This document shows positions 62,502 to 64,000 of a DNA stretch of 64,000 nucleotides, one piece after another. The stretch is from positions 248,001 to 312,000 of the forward strand of contig MU839844.1 of the NCBI GenBank assembly GCA_030411725.1. The letters are read 5' to 3'. The translations under genes were made by a program, and so were the position numbers. Numbering within the stretch: the stretch's first letter is position 1; every line of letters starts with the position of its first letter. Source of the stretch: Echria macrotheca (Eukaryota > Ascomycota > Sordariomycetes > Sordariales > Schizotheciaceae). A model generated the notes under the pieces. The model was not told the DNA's origin. It was given only the letters and a program-made list of their open reading frames with translations, and searched no databases.

Positions 62502-64000
62502 ATGCCCTCGGGGCCCGCCCGCGAGCCTGACCTCCCCGATCTCGTCCGCGACTCCAAAATCGAGACCAAGAGCGACAACAACAGCGTCTTCCACCATGTC
62601 TTCTACGAGACGGGCCAGTCTGCGCGACAGCGCTTGGTCCGGAGAGAGGAGCAATGGGTGCGGGAGAGGGAGCTAGGCAGGGGCGCGTTTGGAACCGTCT
62701 TCCTCGAGCGATGCACCAGCGCAGGCGGGGGGACGCTTCGGGCCGTCAAGGAGCTCCGCAAGTTCGTCACGGCCGGCCAGGAGCTCGACTACTTGATGGA
62801 GCTCGAGGCTATCGTCAAGTTCTCGCATGCCGCCTACGCGCACTGCTTCGTGCGGTCCGGGGGCTGGTTTGAAATTGGGGACTCGATATTCATCGTGATG
62901 GAATACCTCCCGTATGGGGACCTCCAGGCGTGTTTGAATAGCGCGCTCCCGGAGAGGGAGGCACGGCAAATCTGCCGCCAGGTTCTGGAGGGACTAGGCT
63001 ACATGCACGATAACGGGTTCGTGCATAGAGACCTAAAGCCAGGAGTATGTATACCGGACCACTCTACGGCACCGCTGACACGTGCAGAATATCATGGTCA
63101 AGGAACGAGGACCCAACTGGTGGGTCAAAATTGGCGACTTTGGAATATCAAAGCGGCGTCGAGGAGACGTCAGGAGCCTACAGACACATCTACACCGCGG
63201 CACGTTGGGGTACGCGGCACCCGAAGCCCTGGGAATTGGCGCAAACAGCACTTCCACCTCGTATACATCGGCTGTCGACATATGGTCCGTCGGCGCCCTC
63301 GTATACAAGATGCTCACCAACCAGCTCGCGTTCCATGATATTGGTGGTCTGTATATGTATGCCTGCGGACATCGAACATTTCCTTCCGCTATGGAGGATT
63401 GCAACGTATCCGAGGAGGCACGGGCTTTCGTCAAGAAGCTGATGGCCCCATCGTACCAAGACCGTCCGTCGGCCAAGACGGCCTTGGAGGACACGTGGAT
63501 ACTAACCACTCAGCCCAGCGGCCTCACTGGGAGTCACGACCAAGAGTACGTATACCTTCTGGCAGAAAGAACTGGCTGACAAGACAGATGTTCTATCCCC
63601 CAGCCGGCCCAAGCTGAGACTCCAGACGACACTGCGGCGACCGATGCATCAAAGGCTTGGAGTGACGCCGGCGAAACGACGGACCCCACCGATTTGACCA
63701 TCCGGCCAGCTAGGTCTCCAGTATACCAGCAGCCTACAGCCGAGGACTACGAAGACGACTCGGACGGCAATCGTCCCAATGCTGCTGACTCCAAGTCGTT
63801 AACATTGTTGAGGACGGCGCCGGTGGCGGACATGATGGCGAGTGCCGCCCAGAACACGGCCTTTCGACCACCTGTCCAGCCTTCAGTGGAGGTTGATGAT
63901 GACACTCCTGATCGCATTCCGAGTCCCGTGCCAGGGCCGCCGAGTCCTACAGGTGCGCATCCCAACTCAGACACGGAGGACGACGTGGATGTCTCAGATG
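62502..64000 (+). CDS. Ser/Thr protein kinase, 3' end outside window
   Basis: Three exons so far: 62502-63044, 63088-63545, 63588 to beyond 64000. Canonical kinase residues are all present: glycine loop GRGAFGTV (59-66), Lys83 in AVKEL, hinge MEYLPYGDL, HRDLKPGN with Asp177 and Asn182 (the Asn created by the splice), DFG at 198-200, TLGYAAPE, and DIWSVGALVYKMLTNQLAF. The catalytic domain ends near VKKLMAPSYQDRPSAKTAL. The third exon runs into a Pro/Asp/Glu-rich, probably disordered segment that is still open at the window edge. It resembles fungal CAMK-like or RAN-type kinases, but the subfamily is not decided. Divergent from the HeLo pseudokinase. Confidence 0.9.

Noticed and set aside
1..64000. 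tRNA, 5S rRNA, CRISPR or biosynthetic megasynthase genes
   Set aside because: I looked for hallmark sequences (5S core, tRNA-like B boxes, repeat arrays, ketosynthase or adenylation motifs) and found none.

Overview
The window is nuclear DNA of a filamentous ascomycete, most likely a Sordariomycete (Sordariales-like). Support comes from the gene set: cellobiose dehydrogenase, AA9 lytic polysaccharide monooxygenases, a HET-domain protein, HeLo-type proteins and a giant DUF3638/DUF3645 protein. It also comes from the many short introns (about 42-57 nt) with GT..AG ends and CTAAC-like branch points. I placed exon boundaries by reading splice sites and checking that phases close. Species cannot be decided from the sequence alone.

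Layout. 1-3.5 kb: housekeeping genes, namely the 3' part of RNA polymerase III subunit RPC1 and an SRAP/HMCES-type abasic-site protein. 3.7-13.9 kb: an oxidative cellulose-degradation locus with a probably GPI-anchored AA8 cytochrome, two AA9 LPMOs and a secreted two-domain cellobiose dehydrogenase divergent from the LPMOs. 6-20.5 kb: four very small genes scattered among these, each beginning Met-Gly with Ser/Thr at residue 6 and mostly with Cys nearby. They look like N-myristoylated/palmitoylated peripheral membrane proteins, and two are a recognisable tandem pair. 17-23.6 kb: a C2H2-type protein and a HET-domain protein. 23.6-33 kb: a gene-poor, repeat-bearing stretch with an assembly gap inside homopolymers, three inverted repeats around a small C2H2 gene, a probable small mitochondrial membrane protein, an NTF2-like protein and an orphan DEAH-type NTPase.

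33.5-44.6 kb: an unknown gene facing a 3174-residue DUF6606/DUF3638/DUF3645 protein. 45.2-48.8 kb: a divergent pair of oxygen/peroxide-handling haem enzymes, a heme-thiolate (chloroperoxidase/UPO family) peroxidase and a fatty-acid alpha-dioxygenase, sharing a 761-bp promoter. 49.4-49.8 kb: a small secreted cysteine-rich protein. 52-64 kb: an island resembling fungal incompatibility or innate-immunity repertoires. It holds a membrane-anchored unknown, a HeLo-like/DUF7580-like protein divergent from a C2H2 protein, an S28 peptidase, and a HeLo-like pseudokinase divergent from an apparently active protein kinase that runs off the window.

The most interesting candidates are the Met-Gly small-protein family, the alpha-dioxygenase/heme-thiolate peroxidase pair as a possible oxylipin module, and the pseudokinase/kinase divergent pair. 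An interspersed repeat with three diverged copies (24.3, 32.5 and 57.9 kb) is unannotated by any gene model.
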